A DNA stretch of 44,504 bases from Acetatifactor sp. (GCA_029050705.1 JAIDME010000217.1:1-44504), one strand, 5' to 3'; counted from the first letter of the stretch, positions 17,003 to 26,103 are shown. Numbers and translations: made by a program. The notes: a model not told the origin generated them from the sequence alone.

Positions 17003-18046
17003 TCAGCCCCTTAACCTTTTCTCCTGTCTGGCAAGCTCCAGATCATGCTCCGCCATAATGCGGCAAAGCTCCTCATAGCTTGTCTTCTGAGGATTCCAGC
17101 CCAACACCGTCTTTGCCTTAGTGGGATCTCCCCAGAGATTGATGACATCAGTAGGCCTGTAAAATTCCTTGCTCACCTCTACCAGTACCCGCCCGTCAGC
17201 CTTGTCGATACCTCTCTCCTCCATGCCTTTCCCCTGCCATTCCAGCTCAATTCCCGCATAACGGAAAGCGAGAGTGGTAAACTCTCTGACTGTATGCTGC
17301 ACACCCGTAGCAATGACAAAGTCATCCGGCTCCTCCGCCTGCAGCATCAGCCACATACATTCCACATAATCCTTTGCATAGCCCCAATCCCTGAGCGCGT
17401 CCAGGTTCCCCAGCAACAGCTTCTCCTGCAGTCCGCAGGCAATGCGCCCTGCCGCAAGCGTAATCTTCCGGGTTACAAAATTCTCACCTCTGCGCTCTGA
17501 TTCATGGTTAAACAGGATTCCGTTGACCGCGAACATGCCGTAGGCATCCCGATACTCTTTTACAATCCAGTAGCCATACTGTTTTGCCACCGCATAGGGG
17601 CTGTAAGGGTGAAACGGTGTCTTCTCATTCTGAGGCACCTCCTCCACTTTTCCATACAGCTCCGAGGTGGAAGCCTGATAAATCCGGCAGCGATCCGTCA
17701 GTCCCGTAATTCTCACCGCCTCCAGAATACGCAGTACACCCAGCGCGTCCACATCTCCGGAATACTCCGGCGCGTCAAAGCTGACATGCACATGGCTCTG
17801 GGCCGCCAGATTATAAATCTCATCCGGCTTCACCTCGCCTACAATGCGGATGATACTGGAGGAATCCGACAGATCTCCCTCATGCAGCCTGACCCTGTTC
17901 TCCGCAATCAGATGGTCAATGCGGGCGGTGTTGCTGACGGATGCCCGCCGCACAATCCCGTGTACCTCATAACCCTTCTCCAGCAGAAATTCCGCCAGAT
18001 ATGAGCCATCCTGCCCTGTAATACCTGTAATCAATGCTTTTTTCAT
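17003..18046 (-). CDS. gmd: GDP-mannose 4,6-dehydratase
   Basis: Converts GDP-mannose to GDP-4-keto-6-deoxymannose, the first committed step to GDP-L-fucose. It is 347 residues long. Family marks are the start [20 protein letters not shown], the [20 protein letters not shown] segment, [20 protein letters not shown] with the active-site Glu/Thr region, [13 protein letters not shown] (Tyr-x3-Lys), and [16 protein letters not shown]. The start lies only 36 bases after the DJ-1 gene stop, with GGAGG somewhat far (13 bases) from the ATG, so it may be cotranscribed with that gene. It is followed by fcl and manC. Confidence 0.96.
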   Translation of the reverse strand: MKKALITGITGQDGSYLAEFLLEKGYEVHGIVRRASVSNTARIDHLIAENRVRLHEGDLSDSSSIIRIVGEVKPDEIYNLAAQSHVHVSFDAPEYSGDVDALGVLRILEAVRITGLTDRCRIYQASTSELYGKVEEVPQNEKTPFHPYSPYAVAKQYGYWIVKEYRDAYGMFAVNGILFNHESERRGENFVTRKITLAAGRIACGLQEKLLLGNLDALRDWGYAKDYVECMWLMLQAEEPDDFVIATGVQHTVREFTTLAFRYAGIELEWQGKGMEERGIDKADGRVLVEVSKEFYRPTDVINLWGDPTKAKTVLGWNPQKTSYEELCRIMAEHDLELARQEKRLRG

Positions 18047-18082
18047 TTTAATGTCTCAGCCTCCAACCTTACCCTCATGCCG

Positions 18083-18637
18083 TCAACAGCACCTGTACAC
18101 AATTCCCTTTGCCAGCTCATCCGCCCTCTCCGATCCGCAGAAAATGCTCAGTATGGCAAGTCCAAAATCGATTGCAGTTCCCATACCTCTGGATGTGATG
18201 ACATTACCTGAAACCTCCACCGGACCGGAAGTCACCTCCGCACCCTCCAGGTGGCTCTCAAAGGAAGGGTAACTGCACGCGCGCTTCCCCCTGAGAATAC
18301 CCTTGTGCCCAAAAATGCTGGGGGCTGCACATATTGCCCCGATGTACTTCCCCTTCGCGTAAAAATCATCCACCTGCGCCATCAAACCCGAATGCGCCTC
18401 CAGATTCTTCGTTCCCGGCATACCTCCGGGCAGCACGATCATATCGTATTCTCCGAAATCAACTTCCTCAAATTTTTTATCCGTTTTCACGGAAATACCA
18501 TAGGATCCGGTAACCTCACTCTCTCCTGTCACCGACACCATATCCGTCTCCACTCCGCCTCTGCGGCAGATGTCAACCACGGTCAGCGCCTCTATTTCCT
18601 CAAAACCCTGTGCCAAAAAAACAGCCAGCCTGCTCAT
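18083..18637 (-). CDS. DJ-1/PfpI family protein
   Basis: A 184-residue single-domain protein of the DJ-1/ThiJ/PfpI superfamily. The nucleophile-elbow cysteine is Cys103 in GAICAAP, with the partner Glu in the FEEIE segment near residues 12-16 and a closing SRGMGTAIDFGLAIL. Members act as glyoxalase-type or protein-repair enzymes, or as thiol stress proteins, and the exact reaction is not readable here. AGGAGGAAG precedes the ATG, and a near-consensus promoter lies at 18676-18704. It stands just upstream of gmd in the same direction. Confidence 0.88.
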   Translation of the reverse strand: MSRLAVFLAQGFEEIEALTVVDICRRGGVETDMVSVTGESEVTGSYGISVKTDKKFEEVDFGEYDMIVLPGGMPGTKNLEAHSGLMAQVDDFYAKGKYIGAICAAPSIFGHKGILRGKRACSYPSFESHLEGAEVTSGPVEVSGNVITSRGMGTAIDFGLAILSIFCGSERADELAKGIVYRCC

Positions 18638-18675
18638 TGCCTCTTCCTCCTGTTCTCAAATACTTCAATAGTTAC

Positions 18676-18704
18676 AGTATATACATTTTTAGAAAATATT
18701 TCAA
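18676..18704 (-). promoter_or_regulatory. promoter of the DJ-1 gene (and perhaps gmd-fcl-manC)
   Basis: Minus strand TTGAAA (18704-18699), 17-base spacer, TATACT (18681-18676). No better promoter is obvious before gmd, so this may also drive the GDP-fucose genes. Confidence 0.65.
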
Positions 18705-18722
18705 TTAATTATGGGGAATTCA

Positions 18723-18751
18723 TGGAAAAACACCTGAAATCATGATATAAT
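18723..18751 (+). promoter_or_regulatory. promoter of the CYTH-domain gene
   Basis: TGGAAA (18723-18728), 17 bases, then TATAAT (18746-18751) with TGA before it (extended -10). It faces away from the DJ-1 promoter, so the two genes are divergent. Confidence 0.6.
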
Positions 18752-18796
18752 AACTGCAGAAGAAAAACAAGCGACTGCGAAGAAGGAACTACAGAC

Positions 18797-19285
18797 ATGG
18801 AAATTGAACGTAAATTTACAATAAAACAGCTTCCCGACAACCTGGAGGAATATCCCTCCCACCACATAGAGCAGGCGTATCTCTGCACCACTCCTGTAGT
18901 CCGCGTACGCAAGGAGGATAATGATTACATCCTGACCTACAAGGGCAGCGGCATGATGGCACGGGAAGAACATAACCTGGCGCTGAATGAGGAGGCATAT
19001 TACCATCTCCGCGCAAAGGCAGACGGAAACATTATCTCCAAGAGACGCTATTTGATTCCTCTGGTAAACCCCACGTTTCAGGAGGGTTTTCCCACTCCGC
19101 CCGCAGATTATGAGCTTACCATCGAATTGGATGTCTTTGCTCCTCCCTTCGCACCCCTGGTCATGGCCGAGGTGGAGTTCGGAAGCAGGGAGGCCGCAGA
19201 AGCCTTTGTCCCCCCTGCATGGTTCGACGAAGATGTAACCTACCGCCAGGAGTACCACAATTCCTACATGGCGCTTCGGTTCTGA
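18797..19285 (+). CDS. CYTH domain protein (tripolyphosphatase-like)
   Basis: A 162-residue protein made of one CYTH domain. The signature E-x-E-x-K is at the start, EIERKF at residues 2-7. Further charged strands line the tunnel (VRVRKEDNDYILTYKG, ISKRRYLIPL, LTIELDVF, MAEVEFGS). The family binds triphosphates with metal ions, and bacterial single-domain members are usually inorganic triphosphatases. The exact substrate is unknown. AAGGA stands ten bases before the ATG. Its end overlaps the end of the convergent diguanylate cyclase gene by 22 bases. Confidence 0.88.
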   Translation: MEIERKFTIKQLPDNLEEYPSHHIEQAYLCTTPVVRVRKEDNDYILTYKGSGMMAREEHNLALNEEAYYHLRAKADGNIISKRRYLIPLVNPTFQEGFPTPPADYELTIELDVFAPPFAPLVMAEVEFGSREAAEAFVPPAWFDEDVTYRQEYHNSYMALRF

Positions 19286-20901
19286 TGCTTCATTCTGAAC
19301 TTTTTCTCATACATCATCTTGTCCGCACGGCGCAGGGTATCGTTTATGTCATAGTCAATCCTGCTGTCAAAGACCTCATACCCACAGGCTATCCCAATCC
19401 GGATGTCCTCGTGGGTTTTATTGTATTCTTCCGCCAGCTTTTCTATGCGTTCCACGCTTTTCTCACATTCCCGCAGGGAACAACCCTGGAGCAGCGCACA
19501 GAACTCATCCCCGCCCATGCGATAGCAGGAACCCAGATTCAAAAGGCACTCATTGATGATCCTGGCACTCTCACAGATATACTTGTCCCCCACTTCATGT
19601 CCAAAGGTATCATTATAATACTTCAGGTTATTCAGGTCAAACATCACAACAACACATTTATCCGGTTCGAATTCCTCTGAAGCGATACACTCCGCAAAGG
19701 CAGTCCTGTTGTTCAGACCGGTAAGCTGATCGTGGAATGCCTTATTCTCCAGCTTCTTCGCCTGCATACCGATTGCCATAAGCGCCTTCGCATCCCTGAC
19801 GGAATACATCCCGAGAACCAAATTGTATGTAGTAAAGCCCAGCAGACCAAGCGCAGTCTGAGTCATCCCTCTGCTGATGTAATACACTCCCATGTCCAGA
19901 ATCAGTCCCAGAAAACATAATGCGATACAGGTTACATTAATCTTCAGACGCTTGCTCCAACCCCTTGTCATAATCTCCCTGACAATCAAAAACACATCAA
20001 CTGCACACAAGATAAAAAGAGACAAATGGGTCAGCCAAAGCGTCTCACGCAAATCCGCAATTTTCAACAGCTGCAGCCCCAGCTGCACCACCGCGCTGCC
20101 AAGGCAGAAAAAGCAGGGGAGATACCAGCCAAGCTTTTCCGATGAACTATGCAGGCTCTTGATGAAAAAGTTAAAAGGAATCACAACCAGCATCAATGTA
20201 AAATACGGCGCATAGGACACGGCAATGCTTTGGGGAAACAAAATGTGGATCGCATCCACATCCGCGATCTTCCAGAGCCCGACCTGCATGGAAAACAGCC
20301 CCAGCATCATGAGGCTTCTGTCCACCTCCGTATTTCTCCTGTTATAAAGAATGTAAGCCACAAAAGCCAATCCAAGAATGACGGAGACTGCTGCCAGAAA
20401 CAGTGCGGGTAAGTCCTCCATGATCTTGTCCCTGCATATGTCATACTTGCTTCCGTACAGGAAATCGGGGACAATATCCATGGAACTCCTGTAAACCGGT
20501 TCCAATTCTACTTCCACCGTCTTTCCCAGATCCTCGTCCCTTATAGTAATGAAATTCCATTCGCAGCCCGGGGTCCTTCCAAAAGGATTTCTTTCATCCA
20601 CCCGCATCTGATAGACCGTATCACCATCGATCCTGACCTTCACGTTCTGATGATATGATGAGAAAACCAGCGTCCTGTCAGCCACGTTTTCTCCATCCGG
20701 CACAAGAGTACACCTCAGCAGCTGTCCCAGCTGTGCCTTACTGTCCTGCACTGTTTCTATGTTGCAATCCTGCAGAATAACATATCCGGACGTGTCATCA
20801 CGCTGCTGTATATTCAGCCGAAATGATCCAAGCATGAAAAAAAACAGCAATATGATCACAAAACTGCATATCAGATACCCTATTTTTACAAACCGGTTCA
20901 T
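19264..20901 (-). CDS. membrane-bound diguanylate cyclase
   Basis: A 545-residue enzyme that makes cyclic di-GMP. A first membrane segment (about 7-26) leads to an extracytoplasmic domain (about 30-160), then about seven membrane segments (165-365), a short helical linker, and a GGDEF domain (about 388-540). GGDEF is intact at 463-467, and FDLNNLKYYND is the metal/substrate region. The usual RxxD inhibitory site before the motif is absent, so product feedback is probably weak. The outer domain suggests ligand sensing. It starts 24 bases after the CaCA exchanger gene and is probably on the same riboswitch-controlled message. A matching EAL phosphodiesterase lies just upstream of the exchanger. 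Confidence 0.9.
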   Translation of the reverse strand: MNRFVKIGYLICSFVIILLFFFMLGSFRLNIQQRDDTSGYVILQDCNIETVQDSKAQLGQLLRCTLVPDGENVADRTLVFSSYHQNVKVRIDGDTVYQMRVDERNPFGRTPGCEWNFITIRDEDLGKTVEVELEPVYRSSMDIVPDFLYGSKYDICRDKIMEDLPALFLAAVSVILGLAFVAYILYNRRNTEVDRSLMMLGLFSMQVGLWKIADVDAIHILFPQSIAVSYAPYFTLMLVVIPFNFFIKSLHSSSEKLGWYLPCFFCLGSAVVQLGLQLLKIADLRETLWLTHLSLFILCAVDVFLIVREIMTRGWSKRLKINVTCIALCFLGLILDMGVYYISRGMTQTALGLLGFTTYNLVLGMYSVRDAKALMAIGMQAKKLENKAFHDQLTGLNNRTAFAECIASEEFEPDKCVVVMFDLNNLKYYNDTFGHEVGDKYICESARIINECLLNLGSCYRMGGDEFCALLQGCSLRECEKSVERIEKLAEEYNKTHEDIRIGIACGYEVFDSRIDYDINDTLRRADKMMYEKKFRMKHQNRSAM

Positions 20902-20925
20902 CCGGATACCCCCTTTTAAATAAGG

Positions 20926-21864
20926 TCATTTTACCATAAAGGATGATACAACATATCCCGCATAAATCGCCAGCAGAGCGCCTCCCTGAAGGCGATACGC
21001 ACGCTGCTTTATCATCAGCGGCACAGTCAGAACCGCCATTACAGCGACTCCCAAGACCGCGTCTACTCTGATCGTGCTGGGATTTAAGCTGATTCCCGTA
21101 ATGGCTGCGGGAATTCCCATGACCAGCACCAGATTCATGATATTCGCCCCCACAATATTGCCAAGTCCCACATTGCCGTAACCCTTGATGATAGAAGCAA
21201 GGGAAGTCACCAGCTCCGGCAGAGAGGTTCCGAGAGCAATAAATGTCACCGCAATAACACGCTCCGGCACCCCCATCGCATCCGCCAGTATAATACCGTT
21301 ATCCACCAGAAGCTTTGCCCCGAAATACAGAAGCACCGCACACACCGCCAGGGTCAGAAGCTGCACCCACAGGGAACCCTGCTTTTCTTCCTTTTTCTCC
21401 CCTTCATCCTCACCGCCCGGAAACTTCACGTTGGCCACGGCATAGACGCAGAAGCATACCAGAAGCGCAATCCCCGTGATGCGGTTAAATTTACCAGTAA
21501 AGAGTCCCACAGCAATCAGTCCCATGGAAATGGCAAAAAACATAGCTGCCCGCCAGGTGATGGAAGACCGTGTCACCTTTTTGGAAGGTGCAAGCAGCTG
21601 GGTCAGCCCGGCAATCAGCGCCGTGTTGCAGATAATGGAGCCAAATGCATTTCCTGCGCTGATATCGGCATTGCCCTTCAACGCCGCCGTGGTAGACACC
21701 AGAACTTCCGGCAGAGTAGTTCCTATGCTGACAATGGTGGCTCCCACAACAATCTCAGGAATCTTCAGCCGCTTGGCAATGGCCACCGCCGAATCCACCA
21801 GCCTGTCCCCGCCCAGACAGATCAGGACTAATCCCAACACAAACAACGCTACAACCTTAACCAT
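20926..21864 (-). CDS. CaCA family sodium/calcium-type cation exchanger
   Basis: A 312-residue inner-membrane exchanger of the CaCA (YrbG-like) family with about ten membrane segments. The two inverted alpha-repeats are clear: VSIGTTLPEVLVS with GNAFGSIICN, and IALGTSLPELVTS with GNIVGANIMN. These carry the ion-binding acidic and polar residues. A loop rich in Glu/Lys (about residues 160-175) divides the halves. The start at 21864 has GAGGAG at the right distance. A longer open frame from 21993 would begin inside the leader terminator and is rejected. The yybP-ykoY-type leader points to control by Mn2+, so the natural cargo may be Mn2+ or Ca2+. Confidence 0.9.
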   Translation of the reverse strand: MVKVVALFVLGLVLICLGGDRLVDSAVAIAKRLKIPEIVVGATIVSIGTTLPEVLVSTTAALKGNADISAGNAFGSIICNTALIAGLTQLLAPSKKVTRSSITWRAAMFFAISMGLIAVGLFTGKFNRITGIALLVCFCVYAVANVKFPGGEDEGEKKEEKQGSLWVQLLTLAVCAVLLYFGAKLLVDNGIILADAMGVPERVIAVTFIALGTSLPELVTSLASIIKGYGNVGLGNIVGANIMNLVLVMGIPAAITGISLNPSTIRVDAVLGVAVMAVLTVPLMIKQRAYRLQGGALLAIYAGYVVSSFMVK

Positions 21865-21929
21865 AACAAACTCCTCTCTTCTGCCAAACAGGCAAACATG
21901 CTCAACAAATGGAAGTTTCCAGTCCGAAT

Positions 21930-21965
21930 AAAAAAAGACTCCCAGCACATGTGTGCTAAAAGTCT
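21930..21965 (-). terminator. riboswitch expression-platform terminator
   Basis: Stem GACTtttAGCACA / TGTGCTgggAGTC on the minus strand with a 2-4 base loop, followed by seven or eight T residues, about 65 bases before the exchanger ATG. Confidence 0.8.
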
Positions 21966-22060
21966 CGTTCTTTCTGAACCAGAAAGCGTGCACACACGGC
22001 GGCCTGCGCCGGGATATGTTGCCTGCACGTTGTAACTACTCCCCTTTAACTTAAGAAAAA
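21930..22060 (-). ncRNA. yybP-ykoY-type (Mn2+) riboswitch with intrinsic terminator
   Basis: The leader of the exchanger gene contains AAAGGGGAGTAG (core at 22044-22036 on the minus strand), the hallmark loop of yybP-ykoY riboswitches. It then has a GCAACATAT segment (about 22022-22014) like the second conserved loop, with GC-rich arms between. It ends in a terminator: GACT...AGCACA / TGTGCT...AGTC at 21964-21937 followed by a T run at 21936-21930. In this family Mn2+ binding stabilises the aptamer and lets transcription continue. The gene order fits a metal exporter. Pairing was judged by eye. Confidence 0.8.
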
Positions 22061-22083
22061 GTTACCACTTCATGCAAAAAATG

Positions 22084-23988
22084 TCAAGCCGTTTCTAATT
22101 TTGCCAGAAAATCTGCTTCCGCCACAGGCTTGGAAAAAAAGTAACCCTGAAGATATTCGCAGCCCATTTCCTTCAGAAGATCTCTCTGCTCCGCAGTCTC
22201 AACGCCTTCCGCCACAATATTCATCTCCAGATCACGCATCATCGTAACCGTGTGGCGAAGCGCCTTCATGGCCTGCTCGTTTTCCATGGCATACCACACC
22301 ATGGACTTGTCCAGCTTGACAATGCTGAAGGGATATTTCAGCACATTGGAGAGATTTGAATATCCCGTTCCGTAATCATCCAGAGAGAAAGTGACTCCTC
22401 CTACCGCCATACGTTCCATCGTATTAAGCAGAATATCCGTGGCTAATATTGTTTCCGTCACTTCAAGATTAATGCACCCGTAGGGAACACCAAACTCATC
22501 CATAATGCCGTAGAGCATCTCGCAGATATCCTCCTGCATACACTGCACCACAGACAGATTTACTTCTATGTAATCAATTCCCTTTTCCCAAATCTTTTCC
22601 CGCGCTATCATCTCACAGGCAGACCGAAATACAAATTCTCCGATTTTCAAGATCATGCCGTTTTTTTCCGCTATGGGAATAAATTCCTCCGGACTGATAA
22701 ATCCCATTTCATCGTCAAAAAGCCTTACCAGAGCCTCGGCACAGTTAAAGCGTCCTTTTGAGGAGGAATAAATCGGTTGATAATATACCTGAAAGGTCCC
22801 GTTCGCCAGCGCCTGCTGCATAATCTGCTGAATCCTGTTCTCCCGCTTCCTGTTCTCCAGTATCTGGCCGCTCATGTGCCGTACTTCCCCGGCGCTGCTC
22901 TCAAAAGGCACCGTTGTGAAATAATCCACAGAATCCATAATGTCTTCCAGCGTTCCGACTTCTTCCGGGTAATCCAGCTGCATCAGCATAATCTCAAGCT
23001 GAATGCTCATATCCCCTCCTGTCACCGGCCGGCTGAATATATCCTGCATGACTTTCACCACACGATCCAGTTCTTCCTCGCTGTCCTCCACGATTACAGC
23101 CAGCTTACCGTCTGCCAGACCATACAGCTCCGCAGGACGCAGTTCTCCCTTCAGTCCCTCCACCAGCTGTTTCAGCAGGATGCGGCCGGAATCCAGTCCC
23201 ACCGCCTCCCGGATCGGAAAGTAATTTGTAATATTCGCAACTATTAAATGAAAGGGAATCTGTTTTTCCACTTCATCCTTGACCACTTTCTCAAAACCAC
23301 GGTGATTGTATATTCCCAGCAGCTTGTCCTCATCGTCATCAGGACTCTCCAGGGACATATAAAGAAGCAGCAAAGCTAACGAAACCGCAAACTGCAGCAG
23401 CAGGATATTCGGAAATAACACCTGCAGGATAATCCCCGTCAGCGATGCCAACAGATAGAAATATACCGAGGTTTTCTGCCATCCGGTGAGAACAGAGCGA
23501 TATTTCACCACGACAGTCATAGTTGCCGCCATATAGATTGCCGTTGCCACATAAAGCAGCACGAACCCGGGACCATGGCAGTAGCCCTCCTCCAGGTTGT
23601 AGTAAAATATCAGTTTTGTAGCCGGGGATGTGAGAATGAGCAGCATCGTCCAGGAAACCGGAGCATAAAGCACCAGTTTATCCCTCCACGACCAGGTGTC
23701 TTTGTCCTCGCCCGTGGCCGTAAACAGATACAGATAATACAGAAAAGGCAGCACATTAAACGTAATCAGATAAATTACATTTACTAAATTAACGATAACC
23801 GGCATCAAACGATATTCATCGATGACTACCGTGACAATATCCAGCACGTCCGTAATAAGTGAAATCCATACCAGCCAGACAAACACAACCGTCTGGGATA
23901 CGCGAATACTTTTCTTATGATAAAAATGAATGAGAATAATGACGGTAAGAACTAATGCCGCCACGTCATAATGCAGAACATACTTCAT
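22084..23988 (-). CDS. membrane cyclic di-GMP phosphodiesterase (degenerate GGDEF + EAL)
   Basis: A 634-residue protein. About seven membrane segments (residues 5-215) resemble the 7TM sensor region of some histidine kinases. A GGDEF-like domain (about 225-370) has lost its motif (GLADG in place of GGDEF), so it cannot make c-di-GMP. An EAL domain (about 390-630) follows, with EAL at 418-420 in CAEALVRL, the metal Asp pair in SLDDYGTGYSNL, and EVTET. It should hydrolyse c-di-GMP. The start at 23988 has AGGAG six bases upstream. The longer frame from 24036 lacks one. It precedes the riboswitch and exchanger and mirrors the cyclase downstream. Confidence 0.9.
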   Translation of the reverse strand: MKYVLHYDVAALVLTVIILIHFYHKKSIRVSQTVVFVWLVWISLITDVLDIVTVVIDEYRLMPVIVNLVNVIYLITFNVLPFLYYLYLFTATGEDKDTWSWRDKLVLYAPVSWTMLLILTSPATKLIFYYNLEEGYCHGPGFVLLYVATAIYMAATMTVVVKYRSVLTGWQKTSVYFYLLASLTGIILQVLFPNILLLQFAVSLALLLLYMSLESPDDDEDKLLGIYNHRGFEKVVKDEVEKQIPFHLIVANITNYFPIREAVGLDSGRILLKQLVEGLKGELRPAELYGLADGKLAVIVEDSEEELDRVVKVMQDIFSRPVTGGDMSIQLEIMLMQLDYPEEVGTLEDIMDSVDYFTTVPFESSAGEVRHMSGQILENRKRENRIQQIMQQALANGTFQVYYQPIYSSSKGRFNCAEALVRLFDDEMGFISPEEFIPIAEKNGMILKIGEFVFRSACEMIAREKIWEKGIDYIEVNLSVVQCMQEDICEMLYGIMDEFGVPYGCINLEVTETILATDILLNTMERMAVGGVTFSLDDYGTGYSNLSNVLKYPFSIVKLDKSMVWYAMENEQAMKALRHTVTMMRDLEMNIVAEGVETAEQRDLLKEMGCEYLQGYFFSKPVAEADFLAKLETA

Positions 23989-24020
23989 CTTCTTCTCCTG
24001 TTTTGCTCTTGTATAAACAA

Positions 24021-24046
24021 GGGGGGCAAAATCCAAAACGCCCCCC
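24021..24046 (-). terminator. terminator after tRNA-Leu
   Basis: Minus strand GGGGGGCG, loop, GCCCCCC followed by TTGTTT, directly after the tRNA-Leu 3' end and before the EAL gene. Confidence 0.85.
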
Positions 24047-24057
24047 TGTCTTCAGCA

Positions 24058-24139
24058 TGCGGATAACAGGACTTGAACCTGCACGTCTGCTGACACCAGA
24101 ACCTAAATCTGGCGCGTCTGCCAATTCCGCCATATCCGC
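24058..24139 (-). tRNA. tRNA-Leu (UAG)
   Basis: An 82-base cloverleaf with acceptor arms GCGGATA/TATCCGC and discriminator A. The anticodon stem-loop is CCAGA-TTTAGGT-TCTGG, giving anticodon TAG. A long variable arm (class II) and T loop TTCAAGT fit leucine. No CCA is encoded. It has its own promoter and terminator. Confidence 0.96.
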
Positions 24140-24157
24140 TTATAAATACTATAAAAT

Positions 24158-24187
24158 ATTATACAGTGAAGCCTTCTGTCTTGTCAA
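24158..24187 (-). promoter_or_regulatory. promoter of tRNA-Leu
   Basis: Minus strand TTGACA (24187-24182), 18 bases, TATAAT (24163-24158), ending 19 bases before the mature tRNA. Confidence 0.8.
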
Positions 24188-24234
24188 CAAAGTTTCCGGC
24201 TTGCCCGGCATGCTGTACAGCATAAGTATAATTC

Positions 24235-24274
24235 AAAACCGCCCAACCTCTCATCCGGAGTTTGGACGGTTTTT
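24235..24274 (-). terminator. terminator of the four-tRNA unit
   Basis: Minus strand AAAACCGTCCAA...CTC / GAG...TTGGGCGGTTTT, just after tRNA-Lys. It separates the Arg-His-Gln-Lys unit from tRNA-Leu. Confidence 0.75.
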
Positions 24275-24276
24275 CA

Positions 24277-24349
24277 TGAGACATAGGAGACTCGAACTCC
24301 CGACACCTTGATTAAAAGTCAAGTGCTCTACCAACTGAGCTAATGTCCC
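24277..24349 (-). tRNA. tRNA-Lys (UUU)
   Basis: A 73-base cloverleaf. The acceptor arms GGGACAT/ATGTCTC contain one G-U pair. The anticodon loop CTTTTAA lies between CTTGA and TCAAG, giving TTT, and the T arm is GGGAG-TTCGAGT-CTCCT. No CCA is encoded. Confidence 0.96.
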
Positions 24350-24373
24350 ATATTATTACCAAAAAGTAACAAG

Positions 24374-24445
24374 CAGGGCTAGCTGGATTCGAACCAGCGA
24401 CTGCAGCAGTCAAAGTGCTGTGCCTTACCGCTTGGCGATAGCCCT
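24374..24445 (-). tRNA. tRNA-Gln (UUG)
   Basis: A 72-base cloverleaf. Acceptor arms AGGGCTA/TAGCCCT with discriminator G. The anticodon stem-loop CAGCA-CTTTGAC-TGCTG gives TTG. The D arm GCCAAGCGGTAAGGC and T loop TTCGAAT are standard. Confidence 0.95.
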
Positions 24446-24490
24446 GTATATGACACCAAACGTACTACCACAACGCGATGTTTTCATCAG

Positions 24491-24565
24491 GGTGGATAAA
24501 GGGATTCGAACCCTTGGCCTCCAGAGCCACAATCTGGCGCGCTAACCAACTGCGCTATACCCACC
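24491..24565 (-). tRNA. tRNA-His (GUG)
   Basis: A 75-base cloverleaf with the extra 5' G paired to C73, as expected for histidine. The body of the acceptor is GTGGGTA/TATCCAC with one G-U pair. The anticodon stem-loop CCAGA-TTGTGGC-TCTGG gives GTG. Confidence 0.95.
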
Positions 24566-24629
24566 ATATAAGCATCTCAACAGAGGTGCCCGTGCCGTTC
24601 CTCATCCTGAGCAGAGAGAGCATCGGCAG

Positions 24630-24703
<74 letters not shown>

Positions 24704-24733
24704 AAAAAGATTGCACATAAACCGACAAGGCAT

Positions 24734-24762
24734 ATTGTATCTTATTCTTATGCAAATGTCAA
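24734..24762 (-). promoter_or_regulatory. promoter of the Arg-His-Gln-Lys tRNA unit
   Basis: Minus strand TTGACA (24762-24757), 17 bases, TACAAT (24739-24734), about 30 bases before tRNA-Arg. The -35 lies only a few bases after the stop codon of the membrane protein gene. Confidence 0.85.
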
Positions 24763-24768
24763 CTCATT

Positions 24769-26103
24769 TCAAAAAGGATTTATTTTTTTCTGTTCAAATC
24801 CCACAATCATGATGCTTCCCGCAATCCATAGCTGGTTTACCCAGACAGTATATTTATAATCCATAATTCCCGCACCCTGCATGGTAAAAAAGAGAACAAG
24901 TACCCCCGCCGAAATTACAACTGCAAAAAAGGGAAATACCCCCGCCAGACGCTCTCTCCACGCTTTGGCAGATTTCCGCGTCTGTGAAAATCTCCCGATA
25001 CAGTCCAACACTACCGCCCCTGCCAGAAGCACAAGCGAAACCGTAAACCAACCGCATGACACCTTCACATAATATTTTGCCAGAATCGGCGTCCCGTTCC
25101 GCATCATCTCATAGTTTCTGCCCGAGTAGGAATCATACGCATCCCCCTCCAGCTGCAAAGGCAGAATCACCGGCGTCACGCTGTAACCAAGCACATCCCA
25201 GCCAATCTGCCTCACCACCATGGGATAATGTTTACTCCACGCACGGCTCACCATTTTTCTCATGACAGACTCAGCAGTTTCCGGTGTCATGGCATCCAGT
25301 TCCGGTTTCAAATACACATCCATATTGTTCGGATAATAGCCGATAACCCATATCGTTTTACTTGTAGCCAGATTGAACGTCTCCGGTTCTCCGCCCCAGT
25401 CCCCCCAGATTGTAGGCCAGCAGAACCGCTTTACAAGCAGCCAGTCCAGGCCTGAGGTATTGCTCCTGCCGTCTTCCCCGCTGCGCTCCGCACCGTATCC
25501 GGCCGCTGCCACTGCCAGAAAGCAGACTGCAGCCAGCAATCCCCTGAACCGACACTCTCTTTTTCGAAGCATTCCGGGCAGTCTTCTCAAAAGCAGTAAA
25601 AGAGGCAGAACCGCCCCCGGTATACAATATTTCGGCCAAAGGAGGCACTGTGCCGTAAAACAGGCAATGCTCCCCCACAAGGCCTTTTCACCGAGCATGT
25701 CCTTCTCCCCTGCCGATTGGCACACACAGGAAATCTCCAGAAGCTCCAGTGAACCGACCAGTGAATAAGGAAGCAGCGCCAGATGACATTGCATTGCCAT
25801 GGGCAGCGTCATCATTGCAAGACTGCCCCACAGACAAATTCGCATATCTCCGACATGCAGACTATTCAGCAGCCTGTAACCTGCATACAAAGCAGCGCCC
25901 AGCTGCAGCAAATAGATCAAACCGTACCCTCTTCCCGCCAAGCGCAGAAAAAACGGATACACTCCCATGTCAACAGGCGTAAAGTCCTGAACTTTCGCGA
26001 AATTACCAGCCATCCAGAAAAAGCCCAGGATTATCTGCACAGTAAAACCTATAAAAAGTATATATTTAATTACAAGCCGTACCGCTCCTGCCGCTTTTCT
26101 CAT
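24769..26103 (-). CDS. polytopic membrane protein of unknown function
   Basis: About 444 residues with roughly ten hydrophobic segments. Four or five are in the first 190 residues. A ~150-residue hydrophilic stretch (about 215-345, with many Trp/Tyr such as WLLVKRFCWPTIWGDWGGEP) probably faces outside. Three or four more segments follow toward the end. The layout resembles membrane glycosyltransferases of the GT-C type or polymer-export proteins, but I see no diagnostic motif and make no assignment. The ATG at 26103 has GGGAG ten bases upstream. A GTG two codons earlier (26109) is an alternative. It is divergent from the AraC-type regulator gene. Confidence 0.75.
   Translation of the reverse strand: MRKAAGAVRLVIKYILFIGFTVQIILGFFWMAGNFAKVQDFTPVDMGVYPFFLRLAGRGYGLIYLLQLGAALYAGYRLLNSLHVGDMRICLWGSLAMMTLPMAMQCHLALLPYSLVGSLELLEISCVCQSAGEKDMLGEKALWGSIACFTAQCLLWPKYCIPGAVLPLLLLLRRLPGMLRKRECRFRGLLAAVCFLAVAAAGYGAERSGEDGRSNTSGLDWLLVKRFCWPTIWGDWGGEPETFNLATSKTIWVIGYYPNNMDVYLKPELDAMTPETAESVMRKMVSRAWSKHYPMVVRQIGWDVLGYSVTPVILPLQLEGDAYDSYSGRNYEMMRNGTPILAKYYVKVSCGWFTVSLVLLAGAVVLDCIGRFSQTRKSAKAWRERLAGVFPFFAVVISAGVLVLFFTMQGAGIMDYKYTVWVNQLWIAGSIMIVGFEQKKINPF

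Noticed and set aside
21865-21993. 43-codon N-terminal extension of the CaCA exchanger
   Set aside because: It begins within the leader terminator, has no ribosome binding site, and does not resemble the family. GAGGAG precedes the ATG at 21864.
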